Part shown: piece after piece, positions 53,129 through 61,814 of the stretch | Layout: each line of letters starts with the position of its first letter | Position numbering within the stretch: the first letter of the stretch is position 1 | NCBI RefSeq assembly: GCF_013522705.1 | Contig: NZ_JAAMRE010000006.1 | Span: forward strand, 62,001 to 126,000 | Length of the DNA: 64,000 bases | Source: Pseudomonas lurida | GTDB lineage: Bacteria; Pseudomonadota; Gammaproteobacteria; Pseudomonadales; Pseudomonadaceae | Reading direction: 5' to 3' | The notes under the pieces: model-generated | What the model saw: the letters and a program-made list of their open reading frames with translations, nothing else | What the model was told of the DNA's origin: nothing | Databases searched by the model: none | Made by a program: the position numbers and the translations under genes

Positions 53129-53890
53129 ATGAAGCCTGCCTCGCTGAGCGAAGGCCGTCGCGGCCCCGCCCAAATCTGGAACAGTGCGCCGCAACTGGCG
53201 CAAATCCCCCTTGTCGCCCCCACCGCCCTGGTACCACCCGGTGCGCGCGTGGTGGTGGTTGCGCCCCACCCTGGCGACGAAGTGCTCGCATGCGGGGGGC
53301 TGCTGCAACTGTTCAGTCAACTGGAACACCCTCTGCAACTGATCTCCATCACCGACGGCAGCGCCAGCCACCCAGGCTCCCTGGTCTGGCCGGCGAGCCG
53401 CCTGAGCGTGGTGCGCCCGCAGGAAAGCGCCGAAGCGCTGCGGCGCCTGGGCATGCCGTTGCACAGCCTGAAGTGGATTCGCGGCGGTTTCTGCGACAAC
53501 GCGCTGGCGGGCCGCGAACCGCAGTTGAGCCAATTCATTGCGCGCTACCTGCACCCTGGCGACGTGGTGTTCACGACCTGGTGCAACGATGGCAACCGTG
53601 ACCACGACGCCGTCGGCCGCGCCACGGCCACGGCCTGCGACCTGATAGGCGCACGACTGTATGAATTGCCGGTATGGGCCTGGCACGGCCCGGTCCGCCA
53701 GGCGGCGACAGTGCCTTGGCCGAGGGCGCGCAAAGTGCGCCTCGACACCTGGAGCGTGGCGCGCAAGCTTCACGCGGTACACGCTTATGCCAGCCAACTG
53801 GCCGGCGATCCGGAGATCGGCCTGGCGCCGATCCTTGCCCACGTGCTGCTGGAGCGCATGCGCGAGCCGTATGAAATCGTATTGATCTAA
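53129..53890 (+). CDS. PIG-L family paralogue with altered catalytic residues
   Basis: A 253-residue paralogue of the deacetylase at 50941. Putative zinc ligands His47 and Asp50 and the last His of NRDHDAVG are kept, but the motif HPDDE is HPGDE (Gly49 replaces the general-base Asp) and HxDH is NRDH (Asn replaces the first His, which in MshB is also catalytic). Both codons read clearly (GGC and AAC). It may be a pseudoenzyme, a binding partner, or have another chemistry. AAGGATGTGACACCC precedes ATG. It is preceded by a 153-bp leader with a hairpin and ends the cluster. Confidence 0.85.
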   Translation: MKPASLSEGRRGPAQIWNSAPQLAQIPLVAPTALVPPGARVVVVAPHPGDEVLACGGLLQLFSQLEHPLQLISITDGSASHPGSLVWPASRLSVVRPQESAEALRRLGMPLHSLKWIRGGFCDNALAGREPQLSQFIARYLHPGDVVFTTWCNDGNRDHDAVGRATATACDLIGARLYELPVWAWHGPVRQAATVPWPRARKVRLDTWSVARKLHAVHAYASQLAGDPEIGLAPILAHVLLERMREPYEIVLI

Positions 53891-54131
53891 GCTCGTCTGT
53901 ACCTGTTATTTCTGACAGTAGCGTGGGATTGCAAAGCTGACTACCGTTGAAAAAGCGCTGTGCCCCTTCAGGCGCAGTCGAGAAAGCCATGCCAACTCCC
54001 TGCATTGGCCGGTGTTTTCGAACAGGTAACCCGCACTCCCTGCTCCGTATCGCGCAACGCGTTGTCATGGTCTGGCCCGCACCCCCTGCCACGGGTGCTG
54101 GAGTAACCGAGCCTTTCAGCGAGGACGAATC

Positions 54132-56549
54132 ATGCGTACACGGATGCTTCTTCTGCTGCACCTGCTTGCACTGGCGGCGACGCCATTGGCCTCTTACGGC
54201 GCATGCAGCATCAACAACACCCCCGGCAATGACACTTCCACCTGTGACAGCGGATCGACTCCCGGCTTCATCGACACCGGTGGCAATAACAGCCTCACGG
54301 TGAGCGGCACGGGCCAGGTGTCAGGGTCCGTGACCTTCGGTGCAGGCAACGATAGGACCGAGATCAACGGCCCGGGCGCCAAAATCGTTGGCGGACTGAG
54401 CCAAGGAGCGGGCATTGACGACTTCATCATGAGCAGCGGCGAAGTCAAGTTTGTGGATCAGGGTGACGGCCTGGATACCTTCAGGATGACAGGCGGTGTG
54501 ATTGTCGATGAGTTCAGCGCCGGCGATTACGCCGTCATGACGGGAGGCACCATCGGCAACGTGAATATGAGGCTCGACGACAATACGTTTCTTATGTCCG
54601 GCGGCAAAATCCTGCGCAACCTTATCACCGGCTTCGGAACGGACTTGGTCAGACTCTCGGGCGACGCAGAAGTGGTGGGCAATATCAGCGTCAGCGGCGG
54701 CGACGATATCGTGGAAATCCTGGGCGGCAAGGTCGGGGGGAGCGTCCTGCTCAGCGCCGGCAAGGATAGGTTCCTCTGGTCCGGGGGTACGCTGGGGAAG
54801 CTCGTGGACGCTGGCTTGGATGACGATATTGCGGTGTTGCAAAACCTGCCCCTCACCAACGAGACGAAAACCACGCTGGACGGCGGCCTGGGCAACGATA
54901 CGCTGATCTTCGATCACAGCCAGGTCAGCAACAATCCAAGCCAGTACGTGAACTGGGAAACCGTGAATTTGACCAACGGGACGACGCTTACCCTCGAGGG
55001 TAAATTCGTGCTGGGCGACAGCGCCTCGAACACCGGCACCCTGACCATTGATAAGACCAGTGCAATCCTGGCCGGCACGGGCTTCATCAACTCCCTTGGC
55101 GGTAAGCCAGTGACGCTGGACAACCAGGGCCTGATCGACATGACGGGCAATACCCGCGCCAGCGACTCACTGACCGTCAGCGGCACCTACAAAGGCAACG
55201 GCGGCCGGCTCGCGCTGCAAAGCGTGTTGGGCGCCGACGGTTCGGCCAGTGACAAACTGGTGGTCAACGGCGGCCCGATACAGGGCACTACGCCGATCGA
55301 CATTAAGAACCTGAACGGTGCCGGCGCACAGACCGTGCAGAACGGCATCCTGGTGGTCGAGGCCATCAACAATGCCAGCGGCGCGGCCAGCGCATTCAGC
55401 CTCGGCAAGCCCGTGTCCGCCGGTGCGTACGACTACTACCTGTTCAAGGGCGGCGTCACAGCCGGCACCTCGGAAAACTTCTACCTGCGCTCGACCGTCC
55501 CGGCCAAACCGACCGACCCGGTCATCACCCCCGTGCCCACGCCCGACCCCGAGGGGCCGCCGCTGCCGCCCAACCCCGGCATCACGCCGCTGCCGATTTA
55601 TCGGCCGGAAGTGTCGGTGTACGCGGTGCTGTTCCCTGCCGCCCAGCAGATGGTGCAGGACATGCTGGGTACCTACCACGAACGCATGGGTGACCAGAGC
55701 CAGCAACAGCAGACCGGCGCATTTCCGGCCGGCTGGGGCCGTGTGTATGGCAACAGCCGCCGCCAGGGCTTCGCCGGCACCGTCAGCCCGTCGCTGAACA
55801 GTTCCGTATCGGGCTTCCAGATAGGCAGCGATGTCTACGCAGGCCAGCTCGACAACGGCCTGCAGCACCGCGTGGGGTTCTTTGTCGGCCACAGCACCCT
55901 CAAAGGCAACGTCAAAGGGTTCAGCGATGCCCGGCTGGACCAGGACACGGGCAAGACGACCCTGCGCGGTGACAGCCTGGGCCTCTACTGGACGTTGATC
56001 GGCGCCAACCAGGCATACCTCGACCTGGTGCTGATGGGTACCCGCTTCGACGGTCACAACGAATCAGACCGTGGCGTGAAGATGAAAACCCGTGGGCATA
56101 ACCTCACCGCTTCGGCCGAAGTCGGCTGGCCGCTGCCGATCAGCGACACCTGGGTGGTTGAACCGCAGGCTCAGGTCATCGTCGGCAAGACCCGGCTGGA
56201 TCGGCAAAACGACGGCATCTCCGATGTGTCCTATGACGCCGATACCAGCCTCACCACGCGCCTGGGCGTGCGCCTGCGCGGCGACTATCAGGTCAGCGGC
56301 ATGCCGTTGCAGCCCTATGCACGGGCCAACGTCTGGCACACCCGCGCCGGCCAGAACACCGTGCGGTTCGACGATGTCACCGACATCGACACCGAACAGA
56401 AGTCCACCACCCTGGGGCTGAGTGCCGGCGCCACGCTCAAGGTTGCCACGGACGTCAGCCTCTACAGCGAGGTGGGCTACAGCCGGAACCTGGACAGCAA
56501 CACGTTTAATGGCCGCCAGGGCACGCTGGGCCTGAGAATGGAGTTCTAG
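54132..56549 (+). CDS. Autotransporter with beta-helix passenger
   Basis: An 805-residue type V secreted protein. The signal peptide (residues 1-23) is followed by a passenger of about 430 residues made of Gly-rich repeats (GAGNDRTEINGPGAKIVGG, GSGG/SGGDDIVEILGGKVGGS) that predict a right-handed beta-helix. A Pro-rich linker (PVPTPDPEGPPLPPNPG) near 475-495 leads to a pertactin-like hinge (YRPEVSVYAVLFPAAQQM) and a C-terminal beta-barrel of about 270 residues ending LGLRMEF, with terminal Phe. No protease triad or RGD is seen, so adhesion or biofilm is more likely than enzyme activity. Single gene, 240 bp after the PIG-L paralogue. Confidence 0.9.
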   Translation: MRTRMLLLLHLLALAATPLASYGACSINNTPGNDTSTCDSGSTPGFIDTGGNNSLTVSGTGQVSGSVTFGAGNDRTEINGPGAKIVGGLSQGAGIDDFIMSSGEVKFVDQGDGLDTFRMTGGVIVDEFSAGDYAVMTGGTIGNVNMRLDDNTFLMSGGKILRNLITGFGTDLVRLSGDAEVVGNISVSGGDDIVEILGGKVGGSVLLSAGKDRFLWSGGTLGKLVDAGLDDDIAVLQNLPLTNETKTTLDGGLGNDTLIFDHSQVSNNPSQYVNWETVNLTNGTTLTLEGKFVLGDSASNTGTLTIDKTSAILAGTGFINSLGGKPVTLDNQGLIDMTGNTRASDSLTVSGTYKGNGGRLALQSVLGADGSASDKLVVNGGPIQGTTPIDIKNLNGAGAQTVQNGILVVEAINNASGAASAFSLGKPVSAGAYDYYLFKGGVTAGTSENFYLRSTVPAKPTDPVITPVPTPDPEGPPLPPNPGITPLPIYRPEVSVYAVLFPAAQQMVQDMLGTYHERMGDQSQQQQTGAFPAGWGRVYGNSRRQGFAGTVSPSLNSSVSGFQIGSDVYAGQLDNGLQHRVGFFVGHSTLKGNVKGFSDARLDQDTGKTTLRGDSLGLYWTLIGANQAYLDLVLMGTRFDGHNESDRGVKMKTRGHNLTASAEVGWPLPISDTWVVEPQAQVIVGKTRLDRQNDGISDVSYDADTSLTTRLGVRLRGDYQVSGMPLQPYARANVWHTRAGQNTVRFDDVTDIDTEQKSTTLGLSAGATLKVATDVSLYSEVGYSRNLDSNTFNGRQGTLGLRMEF

Positions 56550-56686
56550 CAAACCTGTGTATCGCAGTGTGTATACCGCCCACTGCGATACAAAACCTTT
56601 AACCCGGCGAGTTTTCCGAAACAGGCCAGATACAGCGCGGCGTTCAACTGGGTGCCAGGTATCCATCGCGCCGCAGGAGGCTCGCC

Positions 56687-57721
56687 ATGCACAATCCATC
56701 GACACGCCGCTTCATACGTCATCCACTCGCCCTGGCCTTCGCGCTGTTGCCCTTGGGCATGGTCGGCCTGGCCCGGGCCGAAATGCCCGAGGTGAACACA
56801 CCGATGCAAATCGCCCCGTCATCCGGGCTGGGCGCGCTCAAGCACATCAAGGCCGGCCTGCTGGATGTGGCCTACGCGGAGGTCGGCCCTGCCGACGGCC
56901 CGGTCGTAATCCTGCTGCATGGCTGGCCCTACGATATCGACAGCTATGCCCAGGTCGCGCCATTGCTCGCGGCCAAGGGTTACCGCGTACTGGTCCCCTA
57001 CGCCCGCGGTTACGGCGGCACCCGGTTTCTGTCGGACGCGACCCCGCGCAACGGTCAACCGGCGGCGTTGGCCAGGGATGTGATCGACTTTATGGACGCG
57101 CTGAACATCCGGCGCGCGGTGCTCGGCGGCTATGACTGGGGCGCACGCTCAGCGGATATCGTCTCGGCGCTGTGGCCCGAACGCGTCAAGGCGCTGGTCT
57201 CGGTCAGCGGCTACCTGATCGGCAACCAGGCCGCCGGCCAGAACCCCCTGCCGCCCAAGGCTGAGCAGCAATGGTGGTATCAGTTCTACTTCGCCACCGA
57301 GCGCGGCGCCGCCGGTTATCGCAAGAACACTCACGATTTCGCCAAGCTGATCTGGCAGACCGCGTCGCCGAAGTGGGCCTTTGACGACGCCACCTTCGAA
57401 CGCAGTGCCAAAGGCCTGGACAACCCCGATCACGTGGCCATCACCCTGTTCAACTACCGCTGGCGCCTGGGTCTGGTGAAGGGCGACGCCCACTACGAAC
57501 CCCTGGAACAGCAACTGGCCAAAGCCCCTGCTATCCAGGTTCCTACCATCACCCTGGAAGGCGATGCCAACGGTGCTCCGCACCCGGCGCCCGAGGACTA
57601 CGCCAAACGCTTTACCGGCAAATACCAGTTCCGCCTGATCAACGGCGGCATCGGCCACAACCTGCCGCAGGAAGCGCCCGAGGCATTTGCCAAGGCGGTA
57701 ATCGACGCCGATCACTTGTGA
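56687..57721 (+). CDS. Exported alpha/beta hydrolase with Asp nucleophile (epoxide hydrolase-like)
   Basis: A 344-residue protein with signal peptide ending VGLARA before EMPEV. The core has LLHGWPYDIDSY, the nucleophile elbow GGYDWGARSA with Asp150 in place of Ser, and the catalytic His in GGIGHNLPQEAP. An Asp nucleophile is used by epoxide hydrolases and haloalkane dehalogenases; most are cytoplasmic, but secreted Cif of P. aeruginosa shows an exported precedent. The opposing ring-opening Tyr residues cannot be confirmed by eye. CGCAGGAGGCTCGCC precedes ATG. It lies 137 bp after the autotransporter gene. Confidence 0.85.
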   Translation: MHNPSTRRFIRHPLALAFALLPLGMVGLARAEMPEVNTPMQIAPSSGLGALKHIKAGLLDVAYAEVGPADGPVVILLHGWPYDIDSYAQVAPLLAAKGYRVLVPYARGYGGTRFLSDATPRNGQPAALARDVIDFMDALNIRRAVLGGYDWGARSADIVSALWPERVKALVSVSGYLIGNQAAGQNPLPPKAEQQWWYQFYFATERGAAGYRKNTHDFAKLIWQTASPKWAFDDATFERSAKGLDNPDHVAITLFNYRWRLGLVKGDAHYEPLEQQLAKAPAIQVPTITLEGDANGAPHPAPEDYAKRFTGKYQFRLINGGIGHNLPQEAPEAFAKAVIDADHL

Positions 57722-57847
57722 TGAAGCACCAATGGCTGGCGCCCTTTTCCCGTGGGTTGCAGGAGAAGCAGTATCCAGCGATGTGAAAAATTCGTTAACT
57801 AATTCTGCCCCAAGGCTTTTTCCTACAGACTCAATCTGCCAAACTCA

Positions 57848-57878
57848 CGCGAATAATTCTCAACACCTTTATCATTAG
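57848..57878. promoter_or_regulatory. Probable Fur-binding region upstream of the TonB receptor
   Basis: On the minus strand TGAGAATTATTCGCG approximates the 7-1-7 Fur motif (TGATAAT-N-ATTATCA), and TGATAAA follows next to it, giving overlapping half sites about 45 bp before the receptor start. The match is partial, so this is a prediction, supported by the siderophore function of the gene. Confidence 0.5.
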
Positions 57879-57908
57879 CCACGGACGGCACGCGGGAGAG
57901 TCAGTTTC

Positions 57909-60068
57909 ATGTCTGTGCAATCACCTGGCGGCAATGTTTTTTCACTCAGTCTGATGACCTTGGCGGTGTGCCTGGCCACCCCACACGCGGCGGTCGCCGC
58001 CGACACCCCGGCACCGGCCGCCACGCTGGAATTGGGCGCCACGCAGATCTCCGGCGAAGGCCAACTGGGTGAAACCACCGAAGGCACGCAGTCCTACACC
58101 ACTGGCTCGATGAAGACCGCGACCAAGCTGCCGCTGACCCTGCGCGAAACCCCACAGGCGGTCACCGTGGTGACGCGTCAGCGCATGGACGACCAGGCGA
58201 TGACCAGCATCAACGACGTGGTCAACGCCACGCCGGGCCTGTTCCTGAACTACTCCAACGGCCCTGGTCGGCAGTCCTACACCTCGCGTGGCTTCGATAT
58301 CGATAACCTGATGTACGACGGTATCCCAAGTGGCTACAACGGTGCGTCGGTGGGCGCGCAGCCGAACCTGGCGATGTTCGACCGCGTCGAAGTGGTGCGC
58401 GGCGCCACCGGCCTGGTCACTGGCGCGGGCAACCCGTCAGCCGCCATCAATATGGTGCGCAAGCGCCCGCTGGATGAGCAGAAGGTCACCCTCACCGGCG
58501 CCGCCGGCAGCTGGGACGATTATCGCGGTGAACTCGACGCCTCCAGCCCGCTCAACGACAGCGGCACCCTGCGCGGCCGAGTGGTGACGTCCTACCGTGA
58601 TGCCAACAGTTTTATCGACAAAGCCGAAAACAGTCATGGTCTGTTCTACGCCGTCACCGAAGCCGATCTGAGTGAAGACACCACCCTGACCCTGGGTTTC
58701 TCCAATCAGAAGGATAAGACCAACTACTTCTGGGGCGCCTCGATGATCGGCCAGGACGGCCACCACCTGGATCTGTCGCGGTCTTACAACCCCGGCACCG
58801 ACTGGGAAAACAAGGATCAGGAAATCAACACAGTCTTCGCCGAACTGCGCCAGCGCCTGGCCAATGACTGGAGTCTGCAGGTCAACGCCAACTACGCCGA
58901 ACAAAACGCATTGTTCTCCGGTTCGTATCAGTCGCGCTGGGTCAACAACACCCTGGCACGCACGGTGTACCAGGCCAAGTACGATGAAAACCAGGCCGGG
59001 GTCGACGCCTTCGTCAGCGGCCCGTTCCAGGCATTCGGGCGCAGCCATGAACTGGTGGTCGGCGCGAGCAAGCGCATCTACGACATGACCACCCACAACT
59101 ACAGCCCCTACGACACCAACTGGCCGCTGACGGCGGGCAAACCGGACTTCGTGCACACCAACAACGAGCGCGAAGTCACCACTCAGGACAGCGTCTACGT
59201 CACCACCCGCCTGAGCCTGGCCGACCCGTTGAAGTTGATCCTCGGCGGGCGCCTGGACTGGTACGACTACGATAACCGCGATGGCGACGGCGACTACCAC
59301 GTCACCCGCAACCTCACCCGCTACGCCGGCCTGATCTACGAGCTGGACGATAACCACTCGGTGTACGTCAGCTACAGCGACATCTTCACCCCGCAAAAAG
59401 AAAAGGACACCGGCGCCGCGCCGCTCAAGCCTATCGTCGGCAAGAACTATGAGGTCGGCATCAAGGGCGAATACCTGGGCGGTGCGTTGAACGCCAGCGT
59501 CGCGCTGTTCCGCATCGACCAGGAGAACCGCGGTGTGCAGGTGGTGGCACCGAACTGCCCGCAGGCCTCATGCTACGAAGCCTCCGGTGAGATCCGCAGC
59601 CAGGGCATCGACTTCGAACTGCAGGGCGCATTGACCGAAAACTGGCAGGTCGGCGGTGGCTACACCTACGCACGCACCCACACCATCAAGGACGACGCCA
59701 AACCGCAGTTGGTCAACAAGCAGTTCGATACCGACGTCCCGGAACACCTGTTCAAGTTGACCACCCGCTACAACTTCCAGGGCCCACTGGAAAAACTGCG
59801 GGTGGGCGGCAACATCTCCTGGCAGAGCCGCCTGTACAACGACATCGCGTTGGCCGACGGCAGCACCTACCGCCTGCAACAAGGCGCCTACGCCGTCACC
59901 GACCTGATGGCCGGCTACAAGGTCAACGACCACCTCGACCTGCAGGTCAACGCCAACAACATCTTCGATCGTCGCTATTACTCCACCATCGCCAACTCGG
60001 CGAGCTATGGCGGCGACGCCTACGGCAACCCGCGCAACATGATGCTGACGGCCAAATACAGCTTCTGA
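57909..60068 (+). CDS. TonB-dependent siderophore receptor
   Basis: A 719-residue outer-membrane receptor. A signal peptide (cut near AAVAA-DTPAP) is followed directly by the plug (LRETPQAVTVVTRQRMDDQA, then VNATPGLFLNYSNG and SRGFDIDNLMYDGIP). The N-terminal signalling domain of transducer receptors such as FpvA is absent, so it should not signal to a sigma factor. The barrel ends with RNMMLTAKYSF and terminal Phe. It resembles FhuE/FpvB-type receptors for hydroxamate siderophores or foreign pyoverdines. Two Cys (NCPQASCYEA) near residue 550 may form a loop disulphide. A Fur-like site lies upstream. Confidence 0.92.
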   Translation: MSVQSPGGNVFSLSLMTLAVCLATPHAAVAADTPAPAATLELGATQISGEGQLGETTEGTQSYTTGSMKTATKLPLTLRETPQAVTVVTRQRMDDQAMTSINDVVNATPGLFLNYSNGPGRQSYTSRGFDIDNLMYDGIPSGYNGASVGAQPNLAMFDRVEVVRGATGLVTGAGNPSAAINMVRKRPLDEQKVTLTGAAGSWDDYRGELDASSPLNDSGTLRGRVVTSYRDANSFIDKAENSHGLFYAVTEADLSEDTTLTLGFSNQKDKTNYFWGASMIGQDGHHLDLSRSYNPGTDWENKDQEINTVFAELRQRLANDWSLQVNANYAEQNALFSGSYQSRWVNNTLARTVYQAKYDENQAGVDAFVSGPFQAFGRSHELVVGASKRIYDMTTHNYSPYDTNWPLTAGKPDFVHTNNEREVTTQDSVYVTTRLSLADPLKLILGGRLDWYDYDNRDGDGDYHVTRNLTRYAGLIYELDDNHSVYVSYSDIFTPQKEKDTGAAPLKPIVGKNYEVGIKGEYLGGALNASVALFRIDQENRGVQVVAPNCPQASCYEASGEIRSQGIDFELQGALTENWQVGGGYTYARTHTIKDDAKPQLVNKQFDTDVPEHLFKLTTRYNFQGPLEKLRVGGNISWQSRLYNDIALADGSTYRLQQGAYAVTDLMAGYKVNDHLDLQVNANNIFDRRYYSTIANSASYGGDAYGNPRNMMLTAKYSF

Positions 60069-60108
60069 GGTTCCAGGCAACGCGCGCCGGCGGACACTAC
60101 CGCCGGCG

Positions 60109-60606
60109 CTAGTGCTGACGGCGGCAACGCATCAGCGTTGCCCGCACCACCAGCTTGTGAAACGGGCGAATCAGCACAATGTAGACACGCCCCAGTCGAT
60201 TGTGGGTGTGCACCGCCGTCGTGGCGATCAGGACTTCACCCTGCTCGTCGCGCCGTCGAAGCAGCGAAAGACGAAAATCCAGGTGGCTGTCATTTTCCCC
60301 CAGCACCATCTCGTCAGCGCTTTGCTCAAGCACCGGGAAAAAGTCGATATGGGCTTTATCGGAATGCGCGCGTCGCACCTCGCCGGAGGTCCGTACGCCC
60401 AACGGCCCCATCACACCATCGCGGATCGCTATCAGCACCTTGAACCACACAGGCGGCGAACCCAAGGCGCGTACGGCGAGGTCATTGATAGAGACGTCAG
60501 CCGCCTCGATAGGAACGACAAAACTGTCAAGCAACTGCGCGTTCGCGTACCAGTCACGGATCAGGCTTTCTGGCGGTGGATCGATAGGCCGGGCAAGCAT
60601 CGTCAT
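60109..60606 (-). CDS. DUF2867 domain protein
   Basis: A 165-residue protein resembling DUF2867: [58 protein letters not shown] and a hydrophobic end ([19 protein letters not shown]). Members occur alone or fused to NAD-binding domains; the function is not known. The ATG opens [13 protein letters not shown]; a second ATG two codons later (MLARP) is also possible. It is convergent with the TonB receptor gene and has a REP core upstream. Confidence 0.83.
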   Translation of the reverse strand: MTMLARPIDPPPESLIRDWYANAQLLDSFVVPIEAADVSINDLAVRALGSPPVWFKVLIAIRDGVMGPLGVRTSGEVRRAHSDKAHIDFFPVLEQSADEMVLGENDSHLDFRLSLLRRRDEQGEVLIATTAVHTHNRLGRVYIVLIRPFHKLVVRATLMRCRRQH

Positions 60607-60667
60607 GTGAGGGGGTTCCCTGAATGAATGCAGCTGAGTCGTGAGACTGGTCGGCTGTCAGGCCACC

Positions 60668-60690
60668 ATCGGGGGCAAGCCCCCTCCCAC
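60668..60690. repeat. REP core
   Basis: ATCGGGGGCAAGCCCCCTCCCAC, the reverse complement of the core found at 13401. Single copy in the gap between the DUF2867 start and the end of the SPFH gene. Confidence 0.8.
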
Positions 60691-60700
60691 ATTCAAAACG

Positions 60701-61564
60701 TTATCGATCGACCTGCTTGGCATCGATAAACGGCACCGTACTGTTTGGCAACATGGTGGTCGGCAGTACGCCGTTCCAGCGCTCGGCCTTGGTCAGCTCG
60801 ATCAGGTTCTGGTTGCTGGCCAGGGCCTTGGCGCGGGCCTGGATCGCGTCGGCTTCGGCGTTGCCGCGCAAGCGCGTGGACTCGGCATCCGCCTTGGCCT
60901 GGGCCAATTGCGAGTCGGCCTCGGCTTGGGCCTGGGTCACCCGGATCTGCGCCTGCACCTGCTCGGTCTGCAGCATTTGCTCGCGAGTTTTGACTTCCAC
61001 TTCGGCCTTCATGCGCAAGGCAATCGAACGCTCGTAGTCATCGCTGAAGTCGATGTTTTCGATCTGTACGCTGTCGATCACCACTGGCCCAACCACCGAA
61101 TCGCGGATGGCCTTGGTCACATCCGCGACAAACTTGCCACGATTCTGCACCGCCGACACCGCGTTGTACTGGCCGAACACGTTTTCCACCTGGGTCGGCA
61201 CCTGACGGGCGATCAGGCGGTCACGCACGCCATCCAAGTCCTTGTAACTGGTGTACACCTTGGCGACATCGCTGGTAGGAATGTGCCAGGAAACCGAGAC
61301 CTGCAACTTGGCGGTCTGCTGGTCCTTGCTGTACGCCTGGAGGTTGGCGTACTGGGTAGCCTGGCTTTGAATGCTGATAAACCGCACCGACTCAATGAAC
61401 GGCAGCTTGAACGACAAGCCCGGCTCCACCACGCCTATCATCGCACCGTTACGCAACAGCACACCCCGCTCGGTCTCATCAACCGTGAACCAACTGGTGG
61501 CCAGAGACACCACCACGACCAAACCCACCGCTGCAGCGGCATAGGTAACCATTTTATTCTTCAT
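60701..61564 (-). CDS. SPFH/prohibitin-family membrane protein
   Basis: A 287-residue protein with an N-terminal membrane anchor (MVTYAAAAVGLVVVVSLATS) and an SPFH domain (WFTVDETERGVLLRNGAMIG, then PGLSFKLPFIESVRFISIQS). A long helical coiled-coil follows (QVQAQIRVTQAQAEADSQLA, KADAESTRLRGNAEADAI). Such proteins oligomerise in the membrane into large ring or cage assemblies, often shielding the FtsH protease or organising microdomains. ATG at 61564 is chosen because the anchor begins there; its ribosome site is weak. No NfeD or FtsH gene is adjacent. Confidence 0.9.
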   Translation of the reverse strand: MKNKMVTYAAAAVGLVVVVSLATSWFTVDETERGVLLRNGAMIGVVEPGLSFKLPFIESVRFISIQSQATQYANLQAYSKDQQTAKLQVSVSWHIPTSDVAKVYTSYKDLDGVRDRLIARQVPTQVENVFGQYNAVSAVQNRGKFVADVTKAIRDSVVGPVVIDSVQIENIDFSDDYERSIALRMKAEVEVKTREQMLQTEQVQAQIRVTQAQAEADSQLAQAKADAESTRLRGNAEADAIQARAKALASNQNLIELTKAERWNGVLPTTMLPNSTVPFIDAKQVDR

Positions 61565-61720
61565 CGAAACGTCGCGTCCCTTCGTTAAGTTGGCGGCACG
61601 ATACCCTGAACCGCGTCCCAGGTGGGGTGATAAGTACGCGGACGTTGCAGTACTGATAGGGACGTCACAGTCCAACTGCCGGGCGACGGTCAAAGAAGCC
61701 TGCATAGCGCCTTCGTCGAC

Positions 61721-61793
61721 TCACTGATACTCGATGGTAAATGCCACTTTCGCCTGCACCGGCCCGGCCGCTATTGAATAGGCACTTCTGCAT
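61721..61793 (-). pseudogene. Remnant of a further fimbrial subunit gene
   Basis: On the minus strand GGGAG stands seven bases before an ATG (61793; MQKCLF). A few codons later, in a different frame, the text SIAAGPVQAKVAFTIEYQ ends at TGA (61721). That ending matches the last beta-strand of fimbrial subunits (compare ATANFTITYK at the end of the preceding gene). It therefore looks like a subunit gene with its start and its last codons joined after an internal deletion. Confidence 0.5.
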
Positions 61794-61814
61794 GATCGAC
61801 TCCCTGTCACAGAA

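Noticed and set aside
60641..61588. 315-codon plus-strand frame opposite the SPFH gene
   Set aside because: The minus-strand protein has an anchor and a full SPFH domain; the plus-strand reading is repetitive Gly/Leu/His text without motifs.
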